The notes beneath the pieces were generated by a model that saw nothing but the letters and a program-made list of their open reading frames with translations, was not told the origin of the DNA and searched no databases. A stretch of 64,000 bases of DNA from Kitasatospora xanthocidica (GTDB lineage Bacteria; Actinomycetota; Actinomycetes; Streptomycetales; Streptomycetaceae). This document shows positions 1 to 7,187 of the stretch, piece by piece (positions within the stretch are counted from its first letter, which is position 1; each line of letters begins with the position of its first letter). The translations under genes were made by a program, and so were the position numbers. The DNA lies in NCBI RefSeq assembly GCF_014656195.1, contig NZ_BNBY01000003.1, positions 211,836-275,835 of the forward strand, written 5' to 3'.

Positions 1-189
1 CATCGCGCGCTGCGGTCCGAGCCGGAGTTCCACCAGGTCGCCTTGGTCGGCGAGCGAGCGCAGGAACGGCAGCGGATGGCGGAAGAGGGCCGGGACGTGT
101 CCGACCAGCGGGAGAGCGCCGGCCGCGCGGGCGGTGCGGTGGGTGGTCGTGGTGGTGGTCGCGGTGGTGCTCGCGGTGGGTGCCGTCAT
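1..189 (-). CDS. Cytochrome P450, N-terminal fragment
   Basis: The frame is open from an ATG at 189 to the window edge, giving 63 residues without a stop. After a Thr-rich start (residues 1-18) the stretch AGALPLVGHVPALFRHPLPF followed by LRSLADQGDLVELRLG is the typical beginning of a bacterial class I P450: the Pro-rich PLVGH segment, the A helix and the first beta strand. P450s are haem mono-oxygenases that insert oxygen into small molecules with electrons from a ferredoxin partner. The haem-binding Cys motif lies outside the window, so substrate class cannot be judged. It is preceded by a strong hairpin (219-248), so it probably has its own promoter or weak read-through from the gene upstream. 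Confidence 0.8.
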   Translation of the reverse strand, partial: MTAPTASTTATTTTTTHRTARAAGALPLVGHVPALFRHPLPFLRSLADQGDLVELRLGPQRAM

Positions 190-218
190 GTCTCCCCGTT
201 CGACGCAGGGCGGAGGAT

Positions 219-248
219 CCGGAAGCCCGGCGGGGGCCGGGCTTCCGG
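219..248. terminator. Hairpin terminator, 13-bp stem
   Basis: A perfect 13-bp stem (CCGGAAGCCCGGC) with a GGGG loop lies between the zincin-like gene (stop at 397) and the P450 start at 189, both on the minus strand. There is no U-tract, as is common for actinomycete terminators. It probably ends the upstream transcript. Confidence 0.6.
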
Positions 249-396
249 GGCAGTCAATCTGGCACTCGGCTTCGGGAGTTGAGAAGGTCAGAGCCGATCC
301 GAAAATATGTCTTGGGCCGGATTCCGGCCGGTACGAGGCAGACTGTCAGGAAGCTCTCGCCGCCGGGCGGGGCCGTCCGGTTCGGAGCAGCGGGCT

Positions 397-1122
397 TCAC
401 ACGCTCAACGGGTTCCGGTCCAGGTAGCGGAGGCCCTGCTTCAGGTAGGCCCGTGGGTTGGTGGCCAGATGGCGGGCCCAGGCGGGATCGGTCTCGCCCC
501 GCAGGTGGGCGTAGCAGGCCAGCGCGTAGCCGAACATCCGCTCGGTCAGGTAGCCGAGGCGCGAGTACGACCAGCCGTGGTTGTCCTGGCTGAAGTCGAA
601 GGCGGAGTTGGCGGTGAAGACGCCGAGGCCGAAGTGGACCGTCAGCAGGTCGGTGAGCGGTTCGTGGTCGCGCCGGTCGCTCGTGATCCGCTGCTCGTCG
701 AGGAGGCGGACGTGGCCCAGCTCGTGGGCGACGGTGGCCACCAGCGCGACCGGGCGGGCGGCTTGGCGCTGGGCGACGGCGATCACGGGGCGTCCGTTCT
801 CGCGCCGGTAGTGCCCGGCGGCGGAGCGGGACTCGTACGCGAGCCCGAGGTCGTCGGCCATGCCGCGCTCGCCGTCGTCCGGCTCGATCTCGACCGTCAG
901 GCGTTCGGGCGCCACGCCCAGGTAGCCGCAGAGCCGGGTGATCACGCGCCGGACGTCCTCCTCGGAGCCCTCGTACGGTCCCGGGAAGAACTCGGCGGTC
1001 GGCAGGACCGGCGCGCGGTCCAGCACCTCCCGGCCGAACTCGGCGGTCAGCCAGGCCATCGACTCCTCGATCCAGACCCGTTCCTCCGGCCCGACCGGGC
1101 ACTTCGCCGAGAACAGCCCCAT
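397..1122 (-). CDS. Zincin-like protein with HExxH motif
   Basis: 241 residues, no signal peptide or membrane segment. A HELGH motif (HExxH type) lies in the middle in VATVAHELGHVRLLDE, followed about 20 residues later by DHEPLTDLLTV, which could supply a third metal ligand. This pattern fits a small cytoplasmic zinc-metallopeptidase-like protein. I do not recognise a named family, and whether it is a protease is unknown. ATG start at 1122, preceded by a G-rich stretch (GGGGGG) at suitable spacing. It stands alone, separated from the P450 by a hairpin and from the upstream thiol dioxygenase operon by 90 bases. Confidence 0.6.
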   Translation of the reverse strand: MGLFSAKCPVGPEERVWIEESMAWLTAEFGREVLDRAPVLPTAEFFPGPYEGSEEDVRRVITRLCGYLGVAPERLTVEIEPDDGERGMADDLGLAYESRSAAGHYRRENGRPVIAVAQRQAARPVALVATVAHELGHVRLLDEQRITSDRRDHEPLTDLLTVHFGLGVFTANSAFDFSQDNHGWSYSRLGYLTERMFGYALACYAHLRGETDPAWARHLATNPRAYLKQGLRYLDRNPLSV

Positions 1123-1212
1123 GACACCCCCCAGTGGTCACGGCCATCATGCACCACACGCCGGGCGACGTGTCGTGTCAGGCCCTGCCGTGCGCCGTCA
1201 AGCCGGGGCCGG

Positions 1213-1800
1213 TCACGGCGCCAGGCCGTCCGGGCTCCGCCAGCTCACCAGGCGGGCCCCCTCCGGCGGGCGGTCCACGACCTCCTGTCCGAAGACCCGG
1301 TTGATCGAGCTGCCCCCGTTCAGCGAGATGTCCGCGCCGTAGACGTGCAGGGAGACCGCGCGACCGGTGCCGCCGTTCGACACCCGGTGGATGTCCTCGT
1401 CGGGTGGCACCAGCAGCTGCACCCGGCCGGGAGAGCAGGTGGTCCGGCCGGACGGCACCAGCACCCTGCGCCCGGACCGGGGCAGCCGCCACAGCCGGTA
1501 CGCCTCGTCCACCTCGACGCCCTCCAGCACCCCCGACACGCACCAGGAGACGTGGTCGTGGACCGGGGTGGACTGCCCGGGCAGCCAGGTCAGGGCCACC
1601 ACGGAGTGCGACCGTCCGGCATGCAGCAGCCGCTGGGCGTACCCGTCGGTGTCGCCGGCGCACAGGTCCTCGGGAACGATCAGGCCGGCCCGGAGGTACT
1701 TGCGCAGGGTGTCCGCGGTGAGCTGGGCGGTCAGGACGTCCGCGGCGGCATAGCGCGCGAGGTCGGAGAGGAACTCGTCGAGGTTGGAGCCGGGTTCCAC
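1213..1800 (-). CDS. Thiol dioxygenase (cysteine dioxygenase family)
   Basis: 195-residue cupin. Cysteine dioxygenases and 3-mercaptopropionate dioxygenases oxidise a thiol to a sulfinate with O2 at a mononuclear Fe(II) held by three histidines. Here H81-D-H83 (TPVHDHVSW) and H138 (EDIHRVSN) fit the ligands, and S150-L-H152-V-Y154 is the Ser-His-Tyr triad of the family. The GTG start at 1800 lies three bases after the stop of the symporter gene, so it is the third gene of an apparent DUF485-symporter-dioxygenase operon. That linkage suggests that the symporter imports the substrate or a related carboxylate, but this is inference. Which thiol is used cannot be told from the sequence. Confidence 0.85.
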   Translation of the reverse strand: MEPGSNLDEFLSDLARYAAADVLTAQLTADTLRKYLRAGLIVPEDLCAGDTDGYAQRLLHAGRSHSVVALTWLPGQSTPVHDHVSWCVSGVLEGVEVDEAYRLWRLPRSGRRVLVPSGRTTCSPGRVQLLVPPDEDIHRVSNGGTGRAVSLHVYGADISLNGGSSINRVFGQEVVDRPPEGARLVSWRSPDGLAP

Positions 1801-1803
1801 GGC

Positions 1804-3546
1804 CTACCGCCCCGCCCCGGTGAGCGCGCGGACCTCCAGCTCGGCGAAGGCGCGCCCGTCCGCGTCCCCGTGCGCGTCCTCGTCCCGACGGCGGCGGCTG
1901 CCGACCAGGGAACCGACGACGGCGGCCGCGAACCCGACCGGGATCGAGATGACGCCCGGGTTCTGCAGCGGGATCGGCGCGGTGGTGGTGCAGGAGATCA
2001 GCGCCGTGGCGTTGCCGACCCGCTTGCTGGACGCCTCCACGCCGCAGTCCTTCGCCTGGGCCGCCGTCAGCTTCACGGCGTGGACCGTGCCGCTCGCGCC
2101 GCCCCAGCAGATCGGGGAGAGCAGCACCAGGCCGATCGAGCCGACCAGGCCCGCGTAGATGCCGCACTTGGCGCCGAAGGTGGTGAAGCGCTTCCAGAAC
2201 AGGGTCAGCAGGATCGCCGGCAGGTTGGCGGAGGCCGCGATGGCGAAGGCGAGGGCCACCAGGAACGCCACATTGAGGTCCCTGGCGAAGATCGACAGGG
2301 CGACCGCGACCGCGCCGATGACCACGGCCGCGATCTTCGCCGTGACCAGCTCCTGCCGTTCGGTGGCCCTGCCCTTGCGGATGACGCTGGCGTACAGGTC
2401 ATGGGCGAAGGAGGACGAGGAGGTCAGGGTGAGCCCGGCGACGACCGCGAGGATGGTGGCGAAGGCCACCGCCGCGATGAAGGCGAGCATCAGGGAGCCG
2501 CCGGTGGTGCCCGCGCCGCCGCCGAGGTGCTCGGCCAGCAGGGTGGCGGCGGTGTTCCCGGACGGGTCCTTCTCCTTGATCGTCGCGGTGCCGACCAGCG
2601 CGGCCGCGCCGAAGCCGAGCACCAGGGTCATCAGGTAGAACACCCCGATGATGCCGATCGCCCAGTTCACCGACTTGCGCGCGTCGCGCCCGGTCGGGAC
2701 GGTGTAGAAGCGGACCAGCACGTGCGGCAGCGCCGCGGTGCCCAGCACCAGGGCGGTGCCGAGGCTGACCAGGTCGAGCTTCGACCAGCCGTCGGTCGCC
2801 CCGTACTTCAGGCCGGGCTGGAGGAAGGCGTCGCCCTTCTTGGAGGCCGTGGCGGCGTCCCCGAGCAGGTGGCTCAGGTCGAACCCGTACTTCGCCAGCA
2901 CCCACAGGGTCATCACGGCCGCGCCGGCGATCAGCAGCACCGCCTTGACGATCTGCACCCAGGTGGTGCCCTTCATCCCGCCGACCACGACGTAGACGAT
3001 CATCAGGGCGCCGACCCCGACGATGGTCCAGATCTGCGCGGAGGCGCCCTTGACGTCGAGCAGTTGCCCCACGATCGTCGCCGCGCCGACCATCTGCGCG
3101 ATCAGGTAGAAGATCGAGACCACGATGGTCGACACACCCGCGGCGGTCCGCACCGGCCCGCTGCGCAGCCGCGCGGCCAGCACGTCGGCCATGGTGAACC
3201 GCCCGGTGTTGCGCAGCAGTTCGGCCACCATCAGCAGCGCGACCAGCCAGGCGACCAGGAAGCCGATCGAGTACAGGAACCCGTCGTACCCGGAGAGCGC
3301 GATGATCCCGGCGATACCGAGGAAGGAGGCCGCCGACAGGTAGTCGCCCGAGATCGCGATCCCGTTCTGCAGCGCGGAGAACTGCCCGCCGCCGGTGTAG
3401 AAACCCCCGGTGCCCTGGGTGCTCCGCCGGGCCCAGAGGGTGATGCCGAGCGTCACCGCCACCAGGGCGACGAACAGCCCGACGGTCAGGCCCTTGTGCG
3501 ACGCGGACTGCGCCGCCGCCGCGGCGAGCGGAAGGTGCTGTGTCAT
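1804..3546 (-). CDS. Sodium/solute symporter, ActP-type (SSS family)
   Basis: 580 residues with about 13 hydrophobic segments, typical of the sodium:solute symporter family and of acetate/monocarboxylate permeases such as ActP and MctC. The N-terminal third has FYTGGGQFSALQNGIAISGD followed by YLSAASFLGIAG, a hallmark of this subfamily (sodium-site and substrate helices), and GGMKGTTWVQIVKAVLL is the conserved helix-5/6 loop. The C-terminal tail is charged (RRRRDEDAHGDADGR) and cytoplasmic. The ATG overlaps the stop of the preceding DUF485 gene by four bases (3543-3546), the classic yjcH-actP arrangement. Likely role: uptake of acetate or another short monocarboxylate. The exact substrate is uncertain because a thiol dioxygenase, not acetyl-CoA synthetase, follows. 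Confidence 0.9.
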   Translation of the reverse strand: MTQHLPLAAAAAQSASHKGLTVGLFVALVAVTLGITLWARRSTQGTGGFYTGGGQFSALQNGIAISGDYLSAASFLGIAGIIALSGYDGFLYSIGFLVAWLVALLMVAELLRNTGRFTMADVLAARLRSGPVRTAAGVSTIVVSIFYLIAQMVGAATIVGQLLDVKGASAQIWTIVGVGALMIVYVVVGGMKGTTWVQIVKAVLLIAGAAVMTLWVLAKYGFDLSHLLGDAATASKKGDAFLQPGLKYGATDGWSKLDLVSLGTALVLGTAALPHVLVRFYTVPTGRDARKSVNWAIGIIGVFYLMTLVLGFGAAALVGTATIKEKDPSGNTAATLLAEHLGGGAGTTGGSLMLAFIAAVAFATILAVVAGLTLTSSSSFAHDLYASVIRKGRATERQELVTAKIAAVVIGAVAVALSIFARDLNVAFLVALAFAIAASANLPAILLTLFWKRFTTFGAKCGIYAGLVGSIGLVLLSPICWGGASGTVHAVKLTAAQAKDCGVEASSKRVGNATALISCTTTAPIPLQNPGVISIPVGFAAAVVGSLVGSRRRRDEDAHGDADGRAFAELEVRALTGAGR

Positions 3547-3941
3547 GCCTGCTCCCCCGTCGCTTCCCGGCCGGACGGGCCGCTCGGGGCCGGGGCGGTC
3601 GGGCCCGGGACGGTCGGACGGGAGGCCGCCACACTCCGCAGGGCCGCCGCCAGCGGGTCCAGCCGCCGGGCGGCGAACCGGCCGTAGGCCAGGGCGATGC
3701 CGAAGGTCGAGACGAACTGCAGCAGTCCGAAGACCAGCGCCACGTTGACGTTCCCGGCGACCTTCGTCGCCATGAAGCCGCGGGCGTAGGCCGAGCAGAG
3801 CACGTACGTCAGGAACCAGAGCAGGAACGCCGCCGTCACCGGGAACACGAACCTGCGGTAGCTGGCGCGCAACTCGGTGAAGCGCGGATCGTCGCCGATC
3901 CAGAGGGTGTCACCGCGCGACGGCGCGGCCGGGTCGATCAT
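3543..3941 (-). CDS. DUF485 membrane protein (YjcH-like)
   Basis: 132 residues with two transmembrane helices (about residues 32-52 and 63-88), the length and layout of DUF485 proteins. These small membrane proteins are almost always encoded directly upstream of ActP-type symporters and are thought to be a partner or stabilising subunit. Conserved-looking features are the N-terminal segment RFTELRASYRRFVFPVTAAF before the first helix and ALAYGRFAARRLDPLA after the second. The C-terminus is Pro/Ala-rich and probably disordered. ATG at 3941; overlaps the symporter start (ATGA). Confidence 0.88.
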   Translation of the reverse strand: MIDPAAPSRGDTLWIGDDPRFTELRASYRRFVFPVTAAFLLWFLTYVLCSAYARGFMATKVAGNVNVALVFGLLQFVSTFGIALAYGRFAARRLDPLAAALRSVAASRPTVPGPTAPAPSGPSGREATGEQA

Positions 3942-4009
3942 GGGAATCCTTCTGAGCGGTGCGGAACTTTCCGAAGGCCCGACCGTAGGAATCCCCGGTA
4001 GACAAGCGG

Positions 4010-4630
4010 TCAACGCGCGGACCGGGGGCGGCCGCCGCCCCCGGTCCGGACGGCGGCGCCGAAGGGCCAGGCCTCGATGTCGCGGTAGTGGATCGGCCCG
4101 GGGCCGCGGCCGATGTTGCTGCCGACCAGGTGGAGGCGCTCGGCCCGCCACGGTCGGCCCGCGAAGCCGGCGAGCCCGGCCGCGGCCTGCGGCACGCTGG
4201 TGGGATCGTCGCGGCGAGCTCGCGCCAGGGTCAGGTGGGGGCGCAGCGGGCGGGCGTTGAACTCGATCCCGCAGGACCTGACCAGGTCGCGGACGTCGGT
4301 GGCGAGCAGGTGCAGCCCTTCCAGGTCCCCGTCGATGCCGCTCCACAGCAGTCGCTCGTCGAAGTGGCCGCCGCCGCGCAGGCCCAGGCGCAGGGCGGGG
4401 TGCGACGCCGCCAGGCCGGCCAGCGCCGAGCGCAGCGACGGCACCGCGGTGGAGGGCAGTTCACCGAGGAAGGCCAGGGTGATGTGCCAGTCCTCGATCC
4501 GGTTCCACCGCAGCCGCGGGTACCCGGCGTACGCGGGCTGCAGCGCCTCGGCCAGCTCGTCCTTGGCGTCGTCGGGCGGAGCCAGCGCCACGAAGACACG
4601 CAGGGTCGAGGGCTCGGGGTGATCGTCCAC
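4010..4630 (-). CDS. thpR: RNA 2',3'-cyclic phosphodiesterase (2H family)
   Basis: 206 residues. Both HxTx motifs of the 2H phosphoesterase family are present: H49-I-T51-L and H132-L-T134-L, separated by about 80 residues as expected. Enzymes of this group (LigT/ThpR) hydrolyse 2',3'-cyclic phosphates on RNA ends to 2'-phosphates, and some also act as reversible RNA ligases in vitro. The N-terminus LRVFVALAPPD is the usual first beta strand. The C-terminal stretch LHLVGSNIGRGPGPIHY is also family-like. It appears to be a single-gene unit; nothing in its surroundings ties it to a particular pathway. Confidence 0.9.
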   Translation of the reverse strand: MDDHPEPSTLRVFVALAPPDDAKDELAEALQPAYAGYPRLRWNRIEDWHITLAFLGELPSTAVPSLRSALAGLAASHPALRLGLRGGGHFDERLLWSGIDGDLEGLHLLATDVRDLVRSCGIEFNARPLRPHLTLARARRDDPTSVPQAAAGLAGFAGRPWRAERLHLVGSNIGRGPGPIHYRDIEAWPFGAAVRTGGGGRPRSAR

Positions 4631-4664
4631 GGGAGATTTCTAGCACCCCGGCACCGGCCACCGG

Positions 4665-5135
4665 TCAGCCGCAGGCGCATCCGGTGGCAGCGGCGACCGG
4701 TCCGGCAGTCTGCCCGCCGCCGGTGCAGCAGGTACCGGGGGTGCCGTCGGCGCTCTTGCCGAGGGTGTCGGCGTCGGCCTTGACGACGTACACCTCCCAG
4801 GGCTCCTTGCCGGGGCCGGTGACCCAGACCTTGTCCTGGAGGGCGTAGCAGCAGGAGGTGTCGTTCTCCTCGAAGGTGGCCAGGCCGGCGTCCTGGAGGC
4901 GGGTGGCGGCGGCGGTGACCTGTGCGGTGCTGTCGACCTCGACTCCGAGGTGGTCCAGGCGGGTGGACTCGCCGCGCTCACCCTCGATGAGGACGAGCTT
5001 GAGCGGGGGCTCGGTGACGGCGAAGTTCGCGTAGCCGGGCCGCCGCTTGGCGGGCTCGGTGCCGAAGAGCTTGGCGTAGAAGGCGACGGAGGCTTCGAGG
5101 TCGGCGACGCGCAGGGCGAGCTGAACACGGGACAT
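4665..5135 (-). CDS. ArsI/CadI-family glyoxalase-fold lyase
   Basis: 156 residues. The protein starts MSRVQLALRVADLEASVAFY, as in ArsI C-As lyases and mycobacterial CadI. ArsI uses Fe(II) to break the carbon-arsenic bond of trivalent organoarsenicals. Metal ligands match Q5, H62 and E114, and the vicinal pair C95-C96 (NDTSCCYALQDKVW) matches the substrate-binding thiols. A Cys-rich tail (TCCTGG... GCACG) may add metal binding. I chose the start at 5135 because GGGGAG lies about 8 bases upstream; an in-frame ATG at 5171 without a good ribosome site is less likely. It diverges from arsR with a shared 90-base regulatory region, so it is probably derepressed by arsenite together with that operon. 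Ability to cut methylarsenite is inferred, not shown. Confidence 0.87.
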   Translation of the reverse strand: MSRVQLALRVADLEASVAFYAKLFGTEPAKRRPGYANFAVTEPPLKLVLIEGERGESTRLDHLGVEVDSTAQVTAAATRLQDAGLATFEENDTSCCYALQDKVWVTGPGKEPWEVYVVKADADTLGKSADGTPGTCCTGGGQTAGPVAAATGCACG

Positions 5136-5168
5136 GGCGGTACTCCCCGATCCGAGGTCTTGTTTCGA

Positions 5169-5207
5169 CATCTATCGATACAGCGAGCTTGCCTCTCCGC
5201 ATAGATG
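5169..5207. promoter_or_regulatory. Candidate ArsR operator between arsI-like gene and arsR
   Basis: The inverted repeat CATCTAT (5169-5175) / ATAGATG (5201-5207) lies in the 90-base region between the divergent lyase and arsR genes, with an inner 8-bp palindrome TATCGATA at 5174-5181. AT-rich dyads of this kind are usual ArsR-family sites. The position would let one dimer or a pair cover both promoters. Confidence 0.45.
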
Positions 5208-5224
5208 ACTGTCAACATAGACGC

Positions 5225-5596
5225 ATGTCGAATCTGGAACTCGAAGTGCTCGGCCAGGACGACGCGGCCGCGTGCTGCTCGCCGATGGTCCGCGAGCCGC
5301 TGGGCGAAGACGCCGCCGTCGACCTGGCGAAGATGTTCAAGGCCCTGTCGGACCCGGTACGGCTGCGGCTGCTGTCGCTGATCGCCTCGTACGAGGGCGG
5401 CGAGGCCTGCGTCTGCGACCTGACCGGCCCCTTCGACGTGTCCCAGCCGACCATCTCCCACCACCTCAAGGTCCTGCGCGAGGCCGGCCTGGTCGACTCC
5501 GAGCGCCGCGGGACCTGGGTCTACTACTGGGTGCTCCCGGCCGCCCTGGCCAAGCTCTCCGCCCTGCTCCAGACCCCCACCGGGGAGTCCGGATGA
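5225..5596 (+). CDS. arsR: ArsR-family arsenic-responsive repressor
   Basis: 123 residues, winged helix-turn-helix of the ArsR/SmtB family. The DNA-recognition helix is DVSQPTISHHLKVLREAGL (about 71-89). C62-V-C64 (EACVCDL) matches the ELCVCDL As(III)-binding motif at the start of helix alpha-3; a further pair C17-C18 near the N-terminus may provide additional thiol ligands, as in some actinobacterial ArsRs with three-Cys sites. Start taken as ATG 5225, which leaves the operator region free; a longer frame to 5189 has no ribosome site. Its TGA overlaps the ATG of the channel gene (5593-5596), so the two are translationally coupled. Confidence 0.92.
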   Translation: MSNLELEVLGQDDAAACCSPMVREPLGEDAAVDLAKMFKALSDPVRLRLLSLIASYEGGEACVCDLTGPFDVSQPTISHHLKVLREAGLVDSERRGTWVYYWVLPAALAKLSALLQTPTGESG

Positions 5597-6342
5597 CCGC
5601 GACGGCACCGCTCGCCCGCCGGACGGCCGTCGAATTCCTCGGGACCGGCGCGCTGGTCGCCGTCGTGGCCGGCTCCGGCATCCAGGCCACCGAGCTGTCC
5701 CGGGACGTCGGCGTCCAGCTGCTCGCCAACTCGCTCGCGACCGTCTTCGGCCTCGGCGTGCTGATCCTGCTGCTCGGCCCGGTCTCCGGCGCCCACTTCA
5801 ACCCGGCCGTGACCCTGGCCGCCTGGTGGACCGGCCGCCGCAGCGGGGAAGGGCCGGGGCTCCGGGAGGTCGCGGCCTACGTGCTTGCGCAGATCGCCGG
5901 CGCGATCGGCGGGGCGGTGCTGGCGGACGCGATGTTCGCCGAGCCGCTCGTACGCTGGTCCACGCACGACCGGTGGGCGCCGCACCTGTGGCTGGGCGAG
6001 GTCGTCGCGACCGCCGGCCTGGTCCTGCTGGTCTTCGGCCTGGCCCGCGTCGGCCGCGCGCACGTCGCCCCGGTCGCGGTCGCCTGCTACATCGGCGCCG
6101 CCTACTGGTTCACCTCCTCGACCAGCTTCGCCAACCCGGCGGTGACCGTCGGCCGGGCGTTCACCGACACCTTCGCCGGCATCGCCCCCGCCTCCGTACT
6201 GCCGTTCGTCGCCGCCCAGCTCGTCGGCCTGGCCGTCGGTGTGGCGCTGGTCGCGGTGGTCTTCGGCCGCCTTTCTCCGGCCGCCGAGGACGTCGTCGTC
6301 CCGCACGGCGATCACCACCACCCGGCCGCGGCCGCCCGCTGA
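5593..6342 (+). CDS. Aquaporin-type channel in arsenic operon (MIP family)
   Basis: 249 residues with six hydrophobic segments and the two half-helix NPA boxes of the major intrinsic protein family: N70-P-A (AHFNPAVT) and N181-P-A (FANPAVT). Aquaglyceroporins in ars operons, such as AqpS of rhizobia, conduct As(OH)3, so arsenite made in the cell by arsenate reductase leaves down its gradient instead of being pumped by ArsB/Acr3. The present order arsR-channel-arsC is exactly that arrangement, and no Acr3 or ArsB gene is visible nearby. The C-terminus is His-rich (HGDHHHP). Coupled to arsR by a 4-base overlap. Arsenite conduction is inferred from context. Confidence 0.88.
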   Translation: MTATAPLARRTAVEFLGTGALVAVVAGSGIQATELSRDVGVQLLANSLATVFGLGVLILLLGPVSGAHFNPAVTLAAWWTGRRSGEGPGLREVAAYVLAQIAGAIGGAVLADAMFAEPLVRWSTHDRWAPHLWLGEVVATAGLVLLVFGLARVGRAHVAPVAVACYIGAAYWFTSSTSFANPAVTVGRAFTDTFAGIAPASVLPFVAAQLVGLAVGVALVAVVFGRLSPAAEDVVVPHGDHHHPAAAAR

Positions 6343-6412
6343 CCCCGCGTCCTCCCGCCCGGCCCGAATACCACTCTGAAAACCGCCCCGAAGACCGTAA
6401 GGACCCACTTCC

Positions 6413-6832
6413 GTGAGCACCCCCGCCGTCCCGTCCGTGCTGTTCGTCTGCGTGCACAACGCCGGCCGGTCCCAGATGGCCGCCGCCTTCCTCACCCGTC
6501 TCGGCGGCGACCGGGTCCAGGTCCGCTCCGCCGGCTCCGCCCCCGCCGACACCGTCAACCCCGCGGTCGTCGAGGCGCTCGCCGAGGTCGGGATCGACAT
6601 CTCCGCCGAGGCCCCGAAGGTCCTGACCGTGGAGGCGGTCCAGGCCTCCGACGTGGTGATCACCATGGGCTGCGGCGACGCCTGCCCCTACTTCCCCGGC
6701 AAGCGGTACCTGGACTGGAAGCTGACGGACCCGGCCGGCCAGGGCGTCGACGCCGTCCGCCCGATCCGCGACGAGATCGAGGAGCGCGTCCGCGGCCTGC
6801 TCGCCGACCTCGGCGTCCAGCCCGGCGCGTGA
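6413..6832 (+). CDS. arsC: Arsenate reductase, low-MW phosphatase type
   Basis: 139 residues. The P-loop C13-V-H-N-A-G-R19-S (VLFVCVHNAGRSQMA) is the CX5R active site of the low-molecular-weight tyrosine phosphatase fold; C87 and C91 (GCGDACPYFPGK) are the resolving cysteines of thiol-cascade arsenate reductases, and D107 in DWKLTDPAG is the general acid. It reduces arsenate to arsenite, here probably using mycothiol/mycoredoxin or thioredoxin, as usual in actinobacteria. GTG start at 6413, 70 bases after the channel gene and in the same transcriptional direction, so likely in the ArsR operon. Confidence 0.92.
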   Translation: MSTPAVPSVLFVCVHNAGRSQMAAAFLTRLGGDRVQVRSAGSAPADTVNPAVVEALAEVGIDISAEAPKVLTVEAVQASDVVITMGCGDACPYFPGKRYLDWKLTDPAGQGVDAVRPIRDEIEERVRGLLADLGVQPGA

Positions 6833-6891
6833 CGATGTAGCGCCCCTCCAAGACCTCAGTCCCCCGCCCCGCTCCGCGCCCACCGTGCCGG

Positions 6892-7095
6892 TCAGCCCCG
6901 GGACGCCAGCCAGCGGCGGAAGGCGAAGCTCAGCCGGCCGGTGGTCGGGCGGCCGGCCAGGACCGCTTCGAAGCGGCGGCGGTCGCGGGCCGCCCGCAGC
7001 ACCGCGAGGTCGTGGGTGCCGGGGACGGGCGGGGCCGGTTCCCCGTGCTGGGCGGCCCGGTAACTGTCCACGAGGTGCTGGTGCAGTGCGTTCAT
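6892..7095 (-). CDS. Small hypothetical protein
   Basis: 67 residues: MNALHQHLVDSYRAAQHGEP at the start and RLSFAFRRWLASRG at the end. It is basic, soluble and without recognisable motif; the first 17 residues could form an amphipathic helix. ATG at 7095 (an upstream in-frame start at 7113 is possible). It diverges from the DUF5937-type regulator 92 bases away, so it could be that regulator's target. Function unknown. Confidence 0.55.
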   Translation of the reverse strand: MNALHQHLVDSYRAAQHGEPAPPVPGTHDLAVLRAARDRRRFEAVLAGRPTTGRLSFAFRRWLASRG

Positions 7096-7187
7096 GCGCC
7101 CACCGTGCACCACGGCCGCCCCGCCGGTCCCACCGATTGACGACCCCCGTCAAATGACGCGCTCGCCCCGCCCGGCAGGATAGGGGG

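Noticed and set aside
307..3687. 1126-residue plus-strand frame at the left end
   Set aside because: Low-complexity Gly/Arg/Gln protein running opposite to four well supported minus-strand genes.
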